Shown in pieces: positions 1-8,423 of a DNA stretch of 11,537 bases. Source of the DNA: Paracoccaceae bacterium (lineage in GTDB: Bacteria > Pseudomonadota > Alphaproteobacteria > Rhodobacterales > Rhodobacteraceae); NCBI GenBank assembly GCA_012036325.1, contig JAAUPC010000079.1, forward strand, positions 1-11,537, given 5' to 3'. Made by a program: the position numbers and the translations under genes. The notes beneath the pieces were generated by a model. That model was not told the DNA's origin, did not search any database, and saw only the letters and a program-made list of their open reading frames with translations. The stretch's first letter is position 1, and each line of letters opens with the position of its first letter.

Positions 1-726
1 CCGCAGGCGCAAGCCGATACCGCCACCGCCAATGCCGTTTCGGCGGCGGCGCGGGTGCAGGTGGCGCGGCAATCGCTGGAATCAAGCCGTGCGCAACTGG
101 CCCTGGCCGAAGCGCGGCTGGAAAACGTTGACCTGCAACTGAGCCGGACCGAGGTGAAGGCCCCGGTCGCGGGCAAGATCACCGCGCGCAACGCCAAGCT
201 TGGTGCGATTGCCACGGCGGCGGGACAGCCGATGTTCGTCATCATCCGCGACGGCGCACTGGAACTGCGCGCCGATGTCGCCGAAAGCGATATCCTGCGT
301 CTGGACGAAGGCCAGCCTGCGCGGTTGCGCACCGCTGGCATGCCCACAGCCCTTGAGGGCAAGGTCCATCTGGTTGAGCCGACCATTGACCCCGTCACCC
401 GGCTGGGCCGGGCACGGATTGCGGTGGCGGACCCTGAACGTCTCCGCTCGGGCATGTTTGTCGAGGCCGAGATCATCACCGCCGAACGCGATGGGCTGGC
501 GGTGCCGCTGACGGCCGTCGGGTCAACCGCTGAGGGCATCACGGTAATGCGGGTGCGCGATGGCGTGGTGGCGCGGGTGGTGGTGACCACCGGCATCCGC
601 GATGGCGCTTATGTGGAAATCGTCGATGGCCTGGCAGCAGGCGATCTTGTGGTGACGAAAGCAGGCGCTTTCGTGCGGGCGGGCGACCGGATCAATCCGG
701 TGCTTGACGCAGGCAACACGAACTGA
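1..726 (+). CDS. RND efflux membrane fusion protein (periplasmic adaptor), 3' part
   Basis: This is the C-terminal 241 residues of an HlyD/AcrA-type periplasmic adaptor, which links an inner-membrane RND pump to an outer-membrane channel. The frame is open from base 1, so the signal peptide and first half-hairpin lie outside the window. The GTG at 55 falls inside the coiled coil and is not the true start. Visible in order: an Ala/Glu/Arg-rich helix (about residues 1-50, with QSLESSRAQLALAEARLENV), the returning lipoyl half-motif (TEVKAPVAGKITARNAKLG, about 55-75), a beta-barrel segment (LELRADVAESDILRL onward), and a membrane-proximal C-terminal domain ending in GDLVVTKAGAFVRAGDRI. The permease gene begins 10 nt after its stop, the usual adaptor-permease order. 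The family call is firm; the exported substrate is unknown. Confidence 0.93.
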   Translation, partial: PQAQADTATANAVSAAARVQVARQSLESSRAQLALAEARLENVDLQLSRTEVKAPVAGKITARNAKLGAIATAAGQPMFVIIRDGALELRADVAESDILRLDEGQPARLRTAGMPTALEGKVHLVEPTIDPVTRLGRARIAVADPERLRSGMFVEAEIITAERDGLAVPLTAVGSTAEGITVMRVRDGVVARVVVTTGIRDGAYVEIVDGLAAGDLVVTKAGAFVRAGDRINPVLDAGNTN

Positions 727-729
727 GGG
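725..729 (+). promoter_or_regulatory. Ribosome binding site of the RND permease
   Basis: GAGGG sits 7 nt before the ATG at 737 and overlaps the TGA stop of the adaptor gene. It decides the permease start: the in-frame TTG at 704 would lie inside the adaptor gene and adds residues unlike an RND N-terminus, whereas MNFSAWSIRNPV is a normal one. Confidence 0.75.
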
Positions 730-736
730 CACGGTC

Positions 737-3700
737 ATGAACTTCTCCGCCTGGTCGATCCGCAATCCTGTGGCGCCGCTTCTCGCGTTTTTCCTTCTGA
801 TGCTCATGGGCTGGCAAAGCTTCAACACTTTGCCAATCACCAAGTTTCCCAACATCGACGTGCCCCTGGTCGCCGTCAGCGTGGCGCAGTCCGGGGCTGC
901 CCCGGCCGAGATGGAGACCCAGATCACCAAGGAAATCGAAGATGCCGTGGCGGGCATCACCGGGGTGAAGAAGGTCAACTCGACCGTGACGGATGGCCTG
1001 TCGACCACGGTGGTGGAATTCCGCATGGAAGTGCCGACCGACAAGGCGGTGCAGGATGTGAAAGACGCCGTGGACCAGATCCGCGGCGATCTGCCGGGCG
1101 ATGTGGAAGCGCCCATCGTCACCCGCATTGACGTGGAGGGTCAGGCAATCATGACCTTCGCCGTCCGCGCGCCGGACATGACGATGGAAGAGATCAGCTG
1201 GTTCGTCGATGACACCGTGACCCGCGCCCTGCAGGGCCGCCCGGGCATTGGCCGCGTCACCCGCATCGGTGGGGCAGACCGCGAAATCCGGGTGGAGCTT
1301 GACCCGGTCAAGATGGACAGCCTTGGCGTGACGGCGCAGCAGGTCAGCGCGCAGATTGCCGCGACCAACACCAACCTTGGCGCGGGCAAGCTAAGCCTTG
1401 GCACCGGGGAACAGGTGATCCGCACCCTGGGCGACAGCGGCACGGTCGAGCAGCTGGCCGCGACGACCATCGCGCTGCCCTCAGGCCGGTTCGTGCGGCT
1501 GACCGATCTGGGCCAGGTGGTCGACAGCTATGAAGAGCTGCGCAGTTTCACGCGCGTCGATGGGGAACCCCTTGTCAGCTTCCTGGTCTTTCGGTCCAAA
1601 GGGGCGTCTGAGGTCAGCGTGGCCGAGGTCACGAACACCGTCGTTGACCAACTCCGTGCGGAAAACCCCAAGGTCGAAATCTCGCTGATCGACGATTCCG
1701 TCTTCTACACCTATGGCAACTATGAAGCTGCGATCCACACCCTTCTGGAGGGGGCGCTGCTGGCCGTGCTGGTGGTCTTTGCCTTCCTGCGCAACTGGCG
1801 GGCGACGTTGATTTCAGCCGTGGCGCTGCCTTTGTCGGCGGTGCCGACTTTCCTTCTGATGGACATGCTGGGCTTCTCGCTCAACCTTGTGTCTTTCCTT
1901 GCGCTGACGCTGGCGACGGGGATCCTGGTCGATGATGCGATCGTGGAAATCGAGAACATCGCCCGCCATATCCGCATGGGCAAGACGCCTTACCGCGCGG
2001 CCATCGAGGCGGCGGATGAAATCGGTCTGGCGGTCATTGCCACAACCTTCACCATCGTGGCGGTTTTCGTTCCGGTCAGCTTCATGCCCGGGATTCCGGG
2101 GCAGTATTTCCGACAATTCGGCCTGACGGTGGCGATTGCCGTCTTGTTCTCGCTGCTGGTCGCACGCCTGATTACGCCGATGATGGCGGCGTACCTCATG
2201 CGCACGAAGGACGCCGTCCATGAAGGCAGCGACAAGGACGGCCTCGTGATGCGCGGCTATCTGTCGGTGGTGCGCAACTCTACCAAGGTGTGGCGGTCGA
2301 AGAAGATCAAGTGGCTGGGCCTGCCGACCTATTACCTGACTGTCGTCGCGGCTGTGGTGGTCGTGATCTTCTCGGTCCAGGCGATGTTGGCGGTGCCGGG
2401 CAGCCTGTTCCCGCCGGAAGATGAAAGCCGGATCATCGTATCGGTCGAACTGCCCCCGGGCAGCACGCTGGACGACACCGCCCGCACGACCGAGGCAATG
2501 CGCGCCGCCGTGACCGACATCGACGGCGTGAAATCGGTGCTGGTCGTGGGCGGATCAACCCCCTTGGGCGACCGCGACATTCGCCGGGCGACCTTTACCA
2601 TCATCCTCGACCGGCTGGACAACGGCCTTGGTCGCAAGATTTCTGACATAGGGCAAGCGCTGCCGGTGATCGGGCCGATGTTGCCAGAGACGCCGATCAA
2701 GGGCCGCATCCGGCCGCAAGCCGCGATCGAGGATGAGGTGTTTGCCGCCCTGCGCGCCATTCCCGACGTGCGGGCCTTCAAGATCGGCGGGGCGGGCGGT
2801 GCGTCACGGCCGTTCAGTTTTGACCTTCTGTCCGCGGATGAGGCCGACCTGAACGAGGCGATCCAGAAGATCGAAGGCGCGCTTCTGAACGAACCGATGC
2901 TGGTCAATGCCTCGACCGAGGCCGCGCTGCCGCGCCCGGAAATCCAGATCACCCCGAAGGCGGAAGAGGCCGCCCGGCTGGGTGTGACGGTGCAGCAGAT
3001 CGCCTCCATCGTGCGGGTGGCCACCATTGGTGACGTCTCGGCCGCGCTGGGTAAGCTGAGCATCGACAACCGGTTGGTCCCGATCCGGGTGCAACTGGAT
3101 GAAGTGTCGCGGGACAACCTTGCCCGGATCTCGGCCCTGAAGGTGCAAACGGCCATCGGGCCGGTGCCCCTGTCGGCGGTTGCCACTGTTGAGGTTGCCG
3201 AAGGACCTTCAGTGGTGAAGCGGCTGAACCGCCAGCGCGTGGCCACAATCGGGGCCGATATCGGCCCGGGCTTCGTGCTGGACCAGGCAACCGCGCGTTT
3301 CCTGGAGATCCTGCCGACGCTGAACCTGCCCGACACGGTGAAGATCACGCCCTCGGGCGATGCCGAGGTGCAGGCCGAACTTCTGGGCAGCTTCGTCAAC
3401 GCGATGGTGCTGGGCGTGCTTCTGATGATGTTCGTGCTGATCCTCTTGTTCCATTCGGTGGTGCAGCCGGTGACGATCATCTTTTCGCTCCTCCTCTCGG
3501 TCGGCGGGGTCGCGGCGGCGCTGATCATCACGCAAAACCCGCTGTCCATGCCGGTCTTGATCGGCATCCTGATGCTGATGGGGATCGTGGCGAAGAACGC
3601 CATCCTCCTTATCGACTTCGCCATCGAGATGCGGGCGCGGGGGATGAAGCGGATCGACGCGGTGATCGAGGCCGGTCACAAGCGGGCGCGTCCCATCGTG

Positions 3701-4060
3701 ATGACCTCGATCGCGATGTCGGCGGGGATGCTGCCGTCCGCCTTGGGTGTCGGCGAAGGCGGGGCGTTTCGCGCGCCGATGGCGATTGCGGTGATCGGGG
3801 GGATCATCGTCTCGACCGTTCTCAGCCTTGTGGTGGTGCCGTCGATGTATCTGGTCATGGATGACCTGTCGCGGTTCTTTGCCTGGGTGCTGGGCCGGTT
3901 CATCGGCACGAAAGAAGCCGAGCCGGAAAGCCCCGAGGCGCATGTGCTGGCCGAACGGATCGACCGCAGCCGCGAGGACATGGCGTTGTTGCAGGGCAGG
4001 CTTGCAGCCCTGGAAGAGACGCTGTCGCGGCGCAAGACCACACCGCACGCGGCGGAATAG
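737..4060 (+). CDS. RND-family efflux permease (HAE1/AcrB-like)
   Basis: This is a complete 1107-residue inner-membrane proton/drug antiporter that would work as a trimer with the upstream adaptor. TM1 is at about residues 10-29 (NPVAPLLAFFLLMLMGW). It is followed by a first porter domain, a TM2-TM6 block, a second periplasmic domain and TM8-TM12. The proton relay is present: Asp399-Asp400 in TM4 (GILVDDAIVEIEN) and Lys953 in TM10 (GIVAKNAILLIDFA). The TM4 Asp-Asp pair and TM10 Lys match the hydrophobe/amphiphile (HAE1) subfamily rather than metal exporters. It is slightly longer than the usual 1030-1060 residues because of a basic insert before TM7 (WRSKKIKWLG) and a cytoplasmic tail of about 50 residues that looks coiled-coil. 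ATG 737 was chosen for its ribosome binding site and N-terminus. The substrate is not predictable and no TolC-like gene follows. Confidence 0.95.
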   Translation: MNFSAWSIRNPVAPLLAFFLLMLMGWQSFNTLPITKFPNIDVPLVAVSVAQSGAAPAEMETQITKEIEDAVAGITGVKKVNSTVTDGLSTTVVEFRMEVPTDKAVQDVKDAVDQIRGDLPGDVEAPIVTRIDVEGQAIMTFAVRAPDMTMEEISWFVDDTVTRALQGRPGIGRVTRIGGADREIRVELDPVKMDSLGVTAQQVSAQIAATNTNLGAGKLSLGTGEQVIRTLGDSGTVEQLAATTIALPSGRFVRLTDLGQVVDSYEELRSFTRVDGEPLVSFLVFRSKGASEVSVAEVTNTVVDQLRAENPKVEISLIDDSVFYTYGNYEAAIHTLLEGALLAVLVVFAFLRNWRATLISAVALPLSAVPTFLLMDMLGFSLNLVSFLALTLATGILVDDAIVEIENIARHIRMGKTPYRAAIEAADEIGLAVIATTFTIVAVFVPVSFMPGIPGQYFRQFGLTVAIAVLFSLLVARLITPMMAAYLMRTKDAVHEGSDKDGLVMRGYLSVVRNSTKVWRSKKIKWLGLPTYYLTVVAAVVVVIFSVQAMLAVPGSLFPPEDESRIIVSVELPPGSTLDDTARTTEAMRAAVTDIDGVKSVLVVGGSTPLGDRDIRRATFTIILDRLDNGLGRKISDIGQALPVIGPMLPETPIKGRIRPQAAIEDEVFAALRAIPDVRAFKIGGAGGASRPFSFDLLSADEADLNEAIQKIEGALLNEPMLVNASTEAALPRPEIQITPKAEEAARLGVTVQQIASIVRVATIGDVSAALGKLSIDNRLVPIRVQLDEVSRDNLARISALKVQTAIGPVPLSAVATVEVAEGPSVVKRLNRQRVATIGADIGPGFVLDQATARFLEILPTLNLPDTVKITPSGDAEVQAELLGSFVNAMVLGVLLMMFVLILLFHSVVQPVTIIFSLLLSVGGVAAALIITQNPLSMPVLIGILMLMGIVAKNAILLIDFAIEMRARGMKRIDAVIEAGHKRARPIVMTSIAMSAGMLPSALGVGEGGAFRAPMAIAVIGGIIVSTVLSLVVVPSMYLVMDDLSRFFAWVLGRFIGTKEAEPESPEAHVLAERIDRSREDMALLQGRLAALEETLSRRKTTPHAAE

Positions 4061-4078
4061 GGCGCAAAGGTCGGGCCT

Positions 4079-4132
4079 GGGACCAATTTTCTTCGAAGAA
4101 AATTGCAAAATTCTTCGAAGAATTTTGGTCCC
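4079..4132. terminator. AT-rich double palindrome between convergent genes, probable bidirectional terminator
   Basis: The 75-nt gap between the permease stop (4060) and the hyuB stop (4136) is nearly filled by this element. It holds two perfect 22-bp palindromes back to back (4084-4105 and 4106-4127), both centred on CTTCGAAG. They are flanked by inverted GGGACC/GGTCCC ends, so the whole 54 bp also forms a long inverted repeat: 27-nt arms with four mismatches. It is strand-symmetric and sits where both transcripts must end, hence the terminator call. It is not a classical GC stem with a terminal T run, so the mechanism is inferred. Confidence 0.65.
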
Positions 4133-4135
4133 GGC

Positions 4136-5815
4136 TCAGCCGTTCGGCCAAAGCCTTGCCGCTTCCTTAGCTGTGTACCGGCCAAGGCGCACATCTTCAG
4201 CGACAAGGGCTGGATCACGCGCCGCAGGCGGGCCATAGCCGCCGCCCCCCGGGGTGCGGACCCGGACCCGGTCACCGGGGGTCAACGTGATGTCTTGTGC
4301 CTTGGACAGATGTTCGGGGATGAGGGTGGTGCCGCCGCGGATCACCTCAACCCGGTTGACCGCGCCGTCCTGCCCGCCAAGGGCACCTTGCGGGCCAGTG
4401 CGGCCGTGGTCCATCACGAAACTGGCGCGGGCGGTGCCGCGCAAAAGCTCGATCTCATAGTCAAGCCCCAGCCCGCCGCGCTGCTGCCCTGCCCCACCAG
4501 ACCCTTCATGCAAGGCATAGTGGCGGTAAAGGACCGGATAGGTCTGTTCCATGATCTCGACAGGCGGAGCTTTCGATATGCCGATGGTCGAACAGCCGTT
4601 GGCGATGCCGTCCCCCCCCGTAAAGCCGCCGTAGCCGCCGCCCGAGATCTGGTACATCACATAGTCGCGGCCCTTTTCGGGATCATGTCCGCCAAGGCCG
4701 AAGTTTCCGCTGGTTCCGGCCGGGGATGCGGTCACCCGGTCGGGGATCGCCTGCACCAGGGCGGCAAAGACCGCCTCGGCGATGCGCTGGCTGACCTCGG
4801 CCGCGCATCCGGACACAGGGCGCGGATAGTGCGCGTCAAGGAAAGTGCCTTCGATGCCGGTCACGGTGAGGGGTTCGAATGCTCCGGCTGAAATCGGGAC
4901 ATCGGGGAAGATGTGGCGCATGGCCAGATAGACTGACGACAGCGTCGTGGCGCGGACCGAGTTCATCGGGCCCATGCAGGGCGGAGAGGTGCCGGCGAAG
5001 TCGAAGGTCAGGCCTTCGGGCGTTGTCGTGACGGCAAGGGCAATGGTCAGGGGCTGGTTCACCACCCCGTCGCTGTCGACAATCGCGGTGCTGCGCCAGG
5101 TGCCGGGCGGAATCAGCCCGATCAGCGCCCGCATCTGCTGGGCGGCAAATGCGCGCATGGCGGCGATGGCTTCGGTCACCGTGGCATCGCCATAGCGGTC
5201 GAGAAGGGCCGCCAGCCGCTTTTCCCCGACCAAAAGCGCCGAGGCTTGCGCCTTCACGTCGCCGATCCTTTGTTCCGACACCCGGATGTTGGAGCAGATG
5301 ATCTGGTAGATCTCGGTATCCAGGACGCCCTTCTTGAACAGCTTCACGGGCGGCAGGCGCAGGCCTTCCTGTTCGGCGCTGGTGGCACTGGCGCTGAAGC
5401 CCCCCGGCACCGCGCCGCCGGTATCAGGCCAATGGCCGGTATTCGAGAGCCAACAGAAGATGCGCCCCTCCCGCCAGACCGGCATGGCAAAGCGCACGTC
5501 CATCAGATGCGTGCCGCCAAGATAGGGGTCGTTGACGATGTAGATGTCGCCAGGCTCGGGTGCTGCGGTCAGGCCCTTGGCGATGCGGTCAAGGATGGTG
5601 CGGGTGGAAAACTGCATGACGCCGACAAAGACCGGCAGGCCCTTGGCGCCTTGGGCGATCAGGCTGCCATCGTCAGCGGCGTAGATGCCATCCGACCGAT
5701 CATCCGCCTCGGCGATCACCGGGGAGAAGGCCGCGCGGGAGAAGGTCAGGTCCATCTCGTCGCAGACCTGCTGGAGGCCGGCCTGGATGACCGCGAGGGT
5801 GACCGGGTCGATCAT
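4136..5815 (-). CDS. hyuB: Hydantoinase/oxoprolinase B subunit
   Basis: This 559-residue protein belongs to the hydantoinase B family (HyuB; N-methylhydantoinase B and the C-terminal part of 5-oxoprolinase). With HyuA it hydrolyses cyclic amides such as hydantoins or 5-oxoproline in an ATP-dependent reaction in the cytoplasm. Family signatures visible are an N-terminal DPVTLAVIQAGLQQVCDEM stretch, IYIVNDPYLGGTHLMDV (about residues 90-110) followed by SNTGHWPDTGG, the glycine-rich ISGGGYGGFTGGDG with YPVLYRHYALHEGSGG, and a terminal GGGGYGPP. Length is normal for the family. Its ATG overlaps the hyuA stop as ATGA, so the two are probably translationally coupled. It is the last gene of the minus-strand operon, ending 3 nt from the double palindrome. 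The family is certain; the substrate is inferred only from the neighbours. Confidence 0.93.
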   Translation of the reverse strand: MIDPVTLAVIQAGLQQVCDEMDLTFSRAAFSPVIAEADDRSDGIYAADDGSLIAQGAKGLPVFVGVMQFSTRTILDRIAKGLTAAPEPGDIYIVNDPYLGGTHLMDVRFAMPVWREGRIFCWLSNTGHWPDTGGAVPGGFSASATSAEQEGLRLPPVKLFKKGVLDTEIYQIICSNIRVSEQRIGDVKAQASALLVGEKRLAALLDRYGDATVTEAIAAMRAFAAQQMRALIGLIPPGTWRSTAIVDSDGVVNQPLTIALAVTTTPEGLTFDFAGTSPPCMGPMNSVRATTLSSVYLAMRHIFPDVPISAGAFEPLTVTGIEGTFLDAHYPRPVSGCAAEVSQRIAEAVFAALVQAIPDRVTASPAGTSGNFGLGGHDPEKGRDYVMYQISGGGYGGFTGGDGIANGCSTIGISKAPPVEIMEQTYPVLYRHYALHEGSGGAGQQRGGLGLDYEIELLRGTARASFVMDHGRTGPQGALGGQDGAVNRVEVIRGGTTLIPEHLSKAQDITLTPGDRVRVRTPGGGGYGPPAARDPALVAEDVRLGRYTAKEAARLWPNG

Positions 5816-7841
5816 GGTGACACCGCAACGATCAGGTTGCCATCGGCATCGGAAGAGACGGTTGTGCCGGGGTCGATCACAGTGGTTGTATCCATTTGTT
5901 CAATGATCGCAGGGCCTTGCAGATCCAGGTCCAGCGGCAGGTGATCACGCCAATAGACCGGGGTATCGACCCATTGGCCGAACCACACCGGGCGGGTCGC
6001 GGCGGGTTCGGCTTTTGGCTGGCGGTCCTTGGGGTCAATCAGGCGCGACAGGTCAAAGGCCGGGCGCACACCGATCACCGAGCAGTTCAGGTTGACCAGA
6101 TTGGCGCGGATCATCGGCAGGTCCACCCGGAAGCGGGCGTGATAGGCGGCCTCAAACCCCGCCTGCAGGTCAGCGCGGCTGGGGCTGGGGGTCGCCAGTG
6201 GCACGCGCAGCAAATGAGTCTGGCCGACGAACTGCATATCGGCGGAAAAGATGGCTTTTGTGCCTTGAAGGGCAATCCGTTCGGCGCTCACAAGACGTCG
6301 GCCGATAGCCTCTTGCCCGGCCAGTGTGGCATGAACCTCGGTCATCTCCACCGTGTCCAGCGGGCGGTTCAGCGTGCGCACGAAATCATGGCGCAGGTCG
6401 GCCACCACGCAGCCCAGCGCATTGGTGATGCCGGGCCGCGCGGGGATCAGCACCTTCGGGACATTCAACTCGCGCGCCAAAGCCACGGAATGCAAGGGCC
6501 CCGCCCCGCCAAAGGCAAAGAGGGCAAAGTCCCGCGGGTCAGCCCCCAGCGAGATGGAAACCATGCGGATCGCCCCGGCCATATGAGTGTTGGCGATGCG
6601 GACCACCGCCTCGGCCGCCGCCTCAACCGAGAGGCCAAGGGGCGCACCGATCTGGTCGGCCATCGCCAGATGGGCAGCCTCGGCCGCCTGACCAAACCGG
6701 CTGGCCGGCAGACGCCCAAGGATCAGGTTCGCGTCGGAAATCGTGACCCGCGTGCCGCCCCGGCCATAGCAGACCGGCCCGGGGACTGATCCGGCACTTT
6801 CCGGCCCCACCCGCAGCATGCCGCCTGCATCCACCCGCGCGATGCTGCCACCCCCGGCGCCCACGGTGCGCACATCGACCATGGGCACATGGATCGGCAT
6901 GGCATATTCGACCTCGATCTCGTTCGAGACCGGCGCCACCCCGCCCCGGATCATCGCGACATCCGTGCTGGTGCCCCCATGTCATAGGTCAGCAGGTCCA
7001 GCATCCCGGCCCGCCGCCCGGTGGCCACTGCCGCCATCACGCCCGAGGCGGGGCCGGACATCACGGTCTTGACTGCCTCACGGCCCACATCTCGGGCGGT
7101 GACCATGCCACCATTGCCGTTCATCACCAGAAGGTCGCGCTTGTAGCCCTTGGCGGCCAGCTGATCCGCCAGCCGGGACACATAGCGTTCCAGGAGCGGT
7201 TGGACCGAGGCGTTGACCGCCGCCGTCACCCCCCGCTCATATTCCCGGCTTTCCGACAGAAGCGCGTGGCCAAGCGTGACATGGGCATTCGGCCAGAGGC
7301 GCGCTGCCACCTCGCCTGCCCGCAGCTCATGCGCGGGGTTGGCGTAGGCGTGCAAGAAATGGATCACCAGGCTTTCGCAGCCCGCCGCCAGAAGCTGGTG
7401 GATGGCCACCTCCAGGGCCGTCTCATCCAGGGGCGTCAGCACTTGGCCGCGCGCATCCATCCGTTCTGGCACCTCAAGGCGCAGGTCGCGGGGGATGATT
7501 GGGGTGAAGCTGCCATGCATGCCATAGGCTTGCGGGCGGGTGCGGCGGCCCAGTTCCAGCACATCGCGAAAGCCTTGGGTGGTGATCATGCCGGTCCGCG
7601 ACAACTGGCGTTCAAGGACGGCATTGGTCGTGGTGGTCGTGCCATGCACGATCAGGTCGATCCCCAAGAGGTCCGCCTTGGCTGCCTCAAAGGCCGCAAG
7701 CACGCCTTCGGCCTGATTGGGCAGCGTCGTCGGCACCTTGGCCAGCCGCACCGCGCCACTGGCCGGGTCCAGGATCACAAGGTCAGTGAAGGTGCCCCCC
7801 ACATCGACACCGGCAACCAGCCCCTGCAGCGCCTCATCCAT
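5812..7841 (-). pseudogene. hyuA: Hydantoinase/oxoprolinase A subunit, frameshifted
   Basis: This is the ATP-binding partner of HyuB, with an actin-like ATPase fold that activates the cyclic amide. Restoring one base gives about 676 residues, the normal family length. Motifs in order: DVGGTFTD (residues 13-20), HGTTTTTNAVLER, VMNGNGGMVTARD, VMSGPASGVMAA, then TYDMG at 285-289, where the frame breaks. The continuation, in the other frame, is GTSTDVAMIRGG, VGAGGGSIARVD, GSVPGPVCYGRGGT, DANLILGRL and FGGAGPLHSVAL. The N-terminal frame stops at 6951 (296 codons). An ATG at 6954 overlaps that stop and opens the 380-codon C-terminal frame through to 5812. The start at 7841 directly abuts the stop of the upstream DUF1185 gene. 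The rest of the gene has no stops and all its motifs, so the lesion is recent, a sequencing error, or tolerated as a split protein. Confidence 0.88.
6974..6978 (-). other. Frameshift site: one base missing from a G tract in hyuA
   Basis: On the coding strand the codons read TAT GAC ATG GGG GCA CCA. The family motif TYDMGGTSTD needs six consecutive Gs (ATG GGG GGC ACC) where five are present. Adding one G restores GGTSTDVAMIRGG exactly and joins the two frames. The deletion is in a homopolymer, the usual place for polymerase slippage and for base-calling errors. Confidence 0.9.
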
Positions 7842-8423
7842 CTAGCGCAGCCCGTCAAGGCCGGCGACCTGATCCGCCTCAAGCCCGCCCATCCGGCTAT
7901 GGACCCGCCCCCCCCGCGCCATGGCAAGGGCGAAAAGGACCTCACCCGCCCGGGGCGCATCGGCGCAAGTGACGGTGATGACGTCAAAGCGTGACCGGAC
8001 ATAGGCCGCGTTCAGATGGCCAAGCGGGATATCCAGCGTTGCCCCCATACCGCCCACCTTCATGGCTGAGGGCACGATAGCGCGGGCTTCCCCGAGACGG
8101 TCCCGCATGCCGTAGCCGCCCGCGACATGCCACAGCGCGCCATGTTCGCTTTCGCCGCCTTCACCAACGATCGCGCCCTTGCCATAGGCGTCAATCCCGT
8201 CGCGCCCGCCCAGCGCCGCGACCAGACGGTCAGTCAGGTCAAGGGCAAGGGGTTTCAACGCCGCCATCGCGGGCTGCAGGTCCGGCTCATAGTGCCCGGC
8301 GAAAGGGTTGCGGCAGATGGCAAAGACCGCGCCCCGCAAGGGCGGCGGGCTGACAGGGGGGCCGCCTTCGTGCCGGATCTCCTCGATCTGCAGCACGATC
8401 TTGCGCAGCGTGAATTCAGTCAT
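7842..8423 (-). CDS. DUF1185 / 'amino acid synthesis' family protein
   Basis: This 193-residue protein matches the family named 'amino acid synthesis' (Pfam AA_synth, formerly DUF1185). The name rests on gene context, and I know of no established reaction. Visible features are an N-terminal MTEFTLRKIVLQIEEIRHEGG, AVFAICRNPFAGHYEPDL (about residues 32-49), GKGAIVGEGGESEHGALWHV (about 81-100), AIVPSAMKVGGMGATLDIPL and a C-terminal ARGGRVHSRMGGL. The conserved His, Glu and Arg residues would suit an enzyme. There is no signal peptide or membrane segment, so it should be cytoplasmic. The ATG at 8423 overlaps the end of the UPF0280 gene by 8 nt, and its TAG abuts the hyuA start with no gap. That position suggests a role in the same catabolic pathway, which is inference. 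Confidence 0.85.
   Translation of the reverse strand: MTEFTLRKIVLQIEEIRHEGGPPVSPPPLRGAVFAICRNPFAGHYEPDLQPAMAALKPLALDLTDRLVAALGGRDGIDAYGKGAIVGEGGESEHGALWHVAGGYGMRDRLGEARAIVPSAMKVGGMGATLDIPLGHLNAAYVRSRFDVITVTCADAPRAGEVLFALAMARGGRVHSRMGGLEADQVAGLDGLR

Noticed and set aside
2332..3624. 430-codon open frame on the minus strand inside the permease gene
   Set aside because: It is antisense to a well-conserved RND permease, its translation is Ser/Arg/Thr-rich low-complexity sequence with no domain, and long antisense frames are expected in high-GC coding DNA.
3209..4108. 299-codon minus-strand open frame over the permease 3' end and part of the palindrome
   Set aside because: The translation is His/Arg/Asp-rich with no family resemblance and it reads through the palindromic element; a shadow of the permease.
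4103..4891. 262-codon plus-strand open frame starting in the palindrome
   Set aside because: Antisense to hyuB, with no recognisable motifs and a start inside a probable terminator.
5246..6789. Long plus-strand open frames (232 and 297 codons) opposite hyuB and hyuA
   Set aside because: They mirror conserved HyuA/HyuB coding sequence and their translations look like typical antisense products.
6951..6981. Programmed ribosomal frameshifting in hyuA
   Set aside because: Not asserted: hyuA genes are normally a single frame, no stimulatory structure or canonical slippery heptamer is evident, and a homopolymer indel explains it more simply.
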